In this document: positions 28,492-31,117 of the stretch, piece by piece
Numbering within the stretch: position 1 is the stretch's first letter
Layout: every line of letters begins with the position of its first letter
Assembly (NCBI GenBank): GCA_038209275.1
Contig: JBBQXW010000045.1
Coordinates: forward strand, 1 to 31,117
Length of the DNA stretch: 31,117 bases
DNA from: L227-5C sp038209275
Lineage (GTDB): Bacteria; Chloroflexota; Chloroflexia; Chloroheliales; Chloroheliaceae
Direction of reading: 5' to 3'
The notes under the pieces: model-generated
The model's database searches: none
Seen by the model: only the letters and a program-made list of their open reading frames with translations
What the model was told of the DNA's origin: nothing
Position numbers and translations under genes: made by a program

Positions 28492-30237
28492 GTGTTTATT
28501 CCGTTGATTTATCAGGATGACGATGTAGTGGTGGTGAACAAGCCTGCCGGGGTGAACGTCCATTCGGACGAAGGGGCAGGGCTGGGCTTCGATATGGTGT
28601 CGGCCTTAAAACGGCAACTTGGCGTGGATTATTTGGGCTTGCATCACCGCCTTGACCGCGAAGTATCGGGAGTAATCGTTTTGGCGCTGCGAGCAGAAGC
28701 TAATGCGCGATTGGCAAAATTGTTTGAGGGGCGAGAGGCTCAAAAAGAATATTTAGCACTGGTGAAAGGTCGCCCGCCGAAAAAATCAGGCGTGATAGAT
28801 GCACCGCTTGCGCCCCGCCCGGATGGACGCTGGCAAGTCGTGACGGCGGAGACGAAGGGCGCAAAAAGCGCTTCGACCCGCTACCGACTAGAAGGGCAAG
28901 GGCCGGGCTATAGCCTGTTGCGGCTGACGCTGGAAACCGGGCGAACGCATCAGTTGCGGGTGCATCTGGCCCATGTGGGCTGCCCGATTATCGGCGATGT
29001 TTTATATGGTGCGCCCCCTGCTAAAGGAAAAGGAAGGGGGAAGAGTCAGGAAGAGCCTAAATTTCCCCGGCTGCTGCTGCACGCGGTGCGGTTGGGTTTG
29101 CCCGGTATTGGGGTAGGTTGGTTTGAAGCGCCGTTACCAGCGATTTTTGAGCGGGCGAAAGCCGAGCGACCTTTGCCGGAGTTGGCGCTGGCGGAACGCT
29201 TGAGTGGTGGCAGCGTTTCGCTGTTGCAACCGGGCGAACGAGTGGCGCTGAACGGCTTGCTGGAACTGGCCCGCGAACGGCGTGCGCCCCTGGCAGACGA
29301 CCCGCTACTGGAAAATACGGCCTACCGACTGGTAAACGCAGTCGGCGACGGTTTGCCCGGCATGACGTTAGACCGCTACGGCTCGGCGCTGGTGCTGAAT
29401 TGCTACGACCCGGTGCTGGAAACAGGCCATCCAGCCTTAAAGCTCTTGTTGGATGGCATAACGCGCATATGGCCTGGAATATCGGTTTATGCCAAGTTTC
29501 GCCCGCGCCAGACTTCCCAACTGGGCGAGAACGTGCTGCCCGAAGTTGCTCCACCGAAACCATTAGCCGGGCCGGGTGAAAATTTGCCGGAGGTGCTAAC
29601 GGTGCAGGAGAACGGGTTGAATTATCTTATCCGGCCCGGCGAAGGGTTGAGTGTAGGGCTGTTTTTGGATATGCGCGAGGTGCGGGCGCGGCTGCGGGAG
29701 TGGGCGGCGGATAAAACAATTTTGAATTGTTTTAGCTATACCTGTGCTTTTGGGGTAAGCGGGCTGGCGGGTGCGGCTAAACGTGTTTTGAATCTGGATG
29801 CCGGGCGGCGGGCGCTGGAATGGGGCAAAGAAAATTATCAGGCTAACGGACTGACAATTAACGATTTTGATTTCGTAGATGGCGATATGTTTGACTGGCT
29901 GGGACGGTTCGCACGCCGGGAAGAACTTTTTGAGGTGGTGATACTCGACCCGCCGAGTTACTCGACCACCCGCAAAACACGCTGGGCGGCAGAACAGGAT
30001 TATGATAAACTGGCGGCGCTGGCGGCAAAAATAATCGCGCCGGGCGGACTTTTACTAGCTTGCTCGAATCACGCTGGACTGAACCGCAAGAACTTCCGGC
30101 AAATGGTACTGAAAGGCATTGAGGAAGCGAATCGGCAGGGTGAAATAATCGGGGTCTACCATGAGCCAGAACTGGATTTTCCCCGTTCCGGCGAGACCGA
30201 AGGCTATTTGAAGGTGCTGGCCCTGCGGCTAGATTAA
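28492..30237 (+). CDS. Bifunctional RluA-type pseudouridine synthase and RlmI-like rRNA methyltransferase fusion
   Basis: The start is GTG at 28492, with AGGTGGAG at 28473-28480, because an intrinsic terminator occupies the upstream part of the open frame. Of 581 residues, about 1-215 form an RluA-family pseudouridine synthase: VNKPAGVNVH, GLHHRLDREVSG with catalytic Asp55, GRTHQLRVHLAH and GDVLYG. About 265-581 match the RlmI/RlmK-type class I methyltransferase: NTAYRLVNAVGDGLPGMTLDRYG, LNCFSYTCAFG (SAM site) and LDPPSYS (486-491), then LLACSNHAGL. A fusion of the two rRNA/tRNA modification activities is unusual. Its stop overlaps the end of the convergent broken CoA-transferase gene by 4 bp. 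Confidence 0.9.
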   Translation: MFIPLIYQDDDVVVVNKPAGVNVHSDEGAGLGFDMVSALKRQLGVDYLGLHHRLDREVSGVIVLALRAEANARLAKLFEGREAQKEYLALVKGRPPKKSGVIDAPLAPRPDGRWQVVTAETKGAKSASTRYRLEGQGPGYSLLRLTLETGRTHQLRVHLAHVGCPIIGDVLYGAPPAKGKGRGKSQEEPKFPRLLLHAVRLGLPGIGVGWFEAPLPAIFERAKAERPLPELALAERLSGGSVSLLQPGERVALNGLLELARERRAPLADDPLLENTAYRLVNAVGDGLPGMTLDRYGSALVLNCYDPVLETGHPALKLLLDGITRIWPGISVYAKFRPRQTSQLGENVLPEVAPPKPLAGPGENLPEVLTVQENGLNYLIRPGEGLSVGLFLDMREVRARLREWAADKTILNCFSYTCAFGVSGLAGAAKRVLNLDAGRRALEWGKENYQANGLTINDFDFVDGDMFDWLGRFARREELFEVVILDPPSYSTTRKTRWAAEQDYDKLAALAAKIIAPGGLLLACSNHAGLNRKNFRQMVLKGIEEANRQGEIIGVYHEPELDFPRSGETEGYLKVLALRLD

Positions 30238-30617
30238 GAATTCAAAATCAGGAAAGCGATGCTATTATTCAGGGCCAGCGCCAGCGTAAAATTAGAATGG
30301 TCTTCGATGGCAATAGGCTGCGGCAAGTTCTGTTCGGCGGCACGGCGGTAATTATGGCCCAACCCGGCAGACACATTACCCACCCAGGCGGCGATTACCC
30401 GATTGACGCAGCCCGCCCCGATTAGCTGGTCGAAAAGAATATCGGAAATCGGGCCGATGAGAGTCAGGTCGCGACGCTGTTGCCGAATTAGCTCATGCCC
30501 GGCGGCAAAGGGAATAGCCGCTTCCAGGGCCGTCCCCATAGCAACGGCTGCACCGTCCGGCACAAACCGCTCCATCACCTCGCGCATACTCATTACTTTT
30601 GAATCGGGCTGGCTCAT
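30234..30617 (-). pseudogene. CoA-transferase subunit alpha, 5' fragment
   Basis: From ATG 30617 (GGAGG upstream) the frame encodes 127 residues matching the N-terminus of family I CoA-transferase alpha subunits (GctA/Pct-like): SMREVMERFVPDGAAVAMGTALEAAIPFAAGHELIRQ, LTLIGPISDILFDQLIGAGCV, AAWVGNVSAGLGHNYRRA and IEDHSNFTLALAL. It then leaves the family after LALN and ends with SIAFLILNS. Usual length is about 250-300. The break coincides with the end of the convergent fusion gene, so the 3' half was lost by deletion or rearrangement. No beta-subunit gene is present. Probably nonfunctional. Confidence 0.8.
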
Positions 30618-30724
30618 TTGTCTTTTTGCCTCCACTCTTCTTTTTCCAGCGTAACAACGCACCGCCGTCATGCTGAGGAACGAAGTATCTCTGGTGGCCG
30701 AAGTTTACGGGTAGAGCCGAGACC

Positions 30725-30878
30725 CTTCCTGTACTATTCTACCACATCAGCACCCGGCCTATTCTGGAACATCGCAACCTACTGAGTAATCGGTCTGATT
30801 GCAAAGCCCTGTTTTGGACCAGGGTCGCGCTGTTCCAGAACACTTGGGGGTGCTGATCTAGTGGAACAGTACACTTCC
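30725..30878. mobile_element. Nested 144-bp element with TGT/ACA ends and 5-bp duplication
   Basis: The element spans 30730-30873. Its 26-bp ends match at 22 of 26 positions; the left begins TGTACTATTCTACC and both reach ATCAGCACCC. CTTCC occurs directly outside both ends (30725-30729, 30874-30878). Just inside each end is a second, related unit (TATTCTGGAACATCGC on the left, its inverted relative on the right), so each end has two similar sites of about 21 bp. This is the layout of ends bound by Tn7/Tn402/Mu-type transposases. Non-autonomous. Confidence 0.7.
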
Positions 30879-30989
30879 TGCGTCAGGGTGACAGTCATGC
30901 CGGGCTGAGTTGTTACTTTCCAGCAGCTTTATCCACAAACTTTATATTAGCAGAAGCCACCAAATTCGGTTGCACAACCCGACTATTTG

Positions 30990-31059
30990 GGGTGAGCGTC
31001 AGTTTTTTGCAAAGCCCGGACGTGAACGTCCGGGCGTTGGACAAAAATGACGCTCCCCC
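30990..31059. mobile_element. GGGTGAGCGTCA element, copy 2 (degraded)
   Basis: It has the same end (GGGTGAGCGTCAGTTTTTTG) and the same inner palindrome CCCGGACGTGAACGTCCGGG (31015-31034) as the element at 11924-12005. The right end has a substitution (CTCCCCC for CTCACCC) and no target duplication is seen, consistent with an older insertion. Confidence 0.75.
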
Positions 31060-31117
31060 ACCAATGCAACAGTGGATGCGAGAAGCTTTCGTCGGGTAGA
31101 AAATATTAGTAAGCTTA

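Larger units (their letters stand above)
30618..31117. other. Repeat-rich intergenic region to the window edge
   Basis: No gene was seen in these 500 bp. From left to right it holds a degenerate inverted repeat (about 30666-30724 and 30879-30900; GTCATGCTGAGGAACGAAG and its partner) split by a 144-bp element, then a second copy of the GGGTGAGCGTCA element at 30990-31059. Confidence 0.6.

Overview
The window reads as a chromosomal segment of a Gram-positive-like or monoderm bacterium, most plausibly a phototrophic member of the Chloroflexota (inference). Supporting signs are a BciB/7-hydroxymethyl-chlorophyll-reductase-type FrhB protein (14566-15807), an F420-type luciferase-like oxidoreductase, lipoproteins with long Ala/Thr linkers, frequent TTG starts with strong Shine-Dalgarno sites, and mid-range GC. 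No rRNA, tRNA, CRISPR array, transposase or integrase gene was seen.

Layout. 1-1709: a partial Gfo/Idh/MocA dehydrogenase and a glycerophosphodiester phosphodiesterase, both on minus. 2065-6756: a plus-strand run with a PGRP/amidase-2 protein carrying an acidic repeat region and an SH3-like tail, three small unknown proteins, a Uma2 nuclease-fold protein and another small unknown, closed by a perfect bidirectional terminator. 6833-10440: a minus-strand UgpA-UgpE-UgpB-like ABC importer operon with its own promoter. 10980-14194 (minus): a DUF4230 protein preceded by a 34-residue membrane peptide, a Thr/Ala-rich lipoprotein and an LLM oxidoreductase. 14566-17461 (plus): a BciB-like reductase and an unusual long tryptophan 2,3-dioxygenase. 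17537-17929: a four-helix-bundle S23/IVP-family gene framed by 57-bp inverted repeats. 17991-21122 (minus): a hybrid histidine kinase with two receiver domains. 21548-30237 (plus): a GH38 alpha-mannosidase, a CcrM-type orphan adenine methyltransferase, a zinc-ribbon/TM/SH3 protein, a glutaredoxin, a RHH/RelE-type toxin-antitoxin pair and a pseudouridine-synthase/rRNA-methyltransferase fusion. 30234-30617 (minus): a broken CoA-transferase alpha gene.

The most striking content is intergenic. Five loci (six arrays) carry tandem 7-bp repeats. Each locus has its own heptamer, nearly uniform within the locus, yet all fit NNRACTN when read in one orientation. Two of the loci share a core of two adjacent small hairpins, and one locus occurs as two inverted copies that exactly frame the S23/IVP-family gene. 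Several MITE-like elements are also visible: one of 123 bp with 11-bp terminal inverted repeats and an 8-bp target duplication, one of 82 bp with a 9-bp target duplication and a second degraded copy, and one of 144 bp with TGT/ACA ends and a 5-bp duplication nested inside another repeat.

Functional links: the GDPD and the Ugp-like importer could both serve glycerophosphodiester/glycerol-3-phosphate use although they are 5 kb apart. The rest looks like a collection of independent short transcription units, many with recognisable sigma-70-type promoters.
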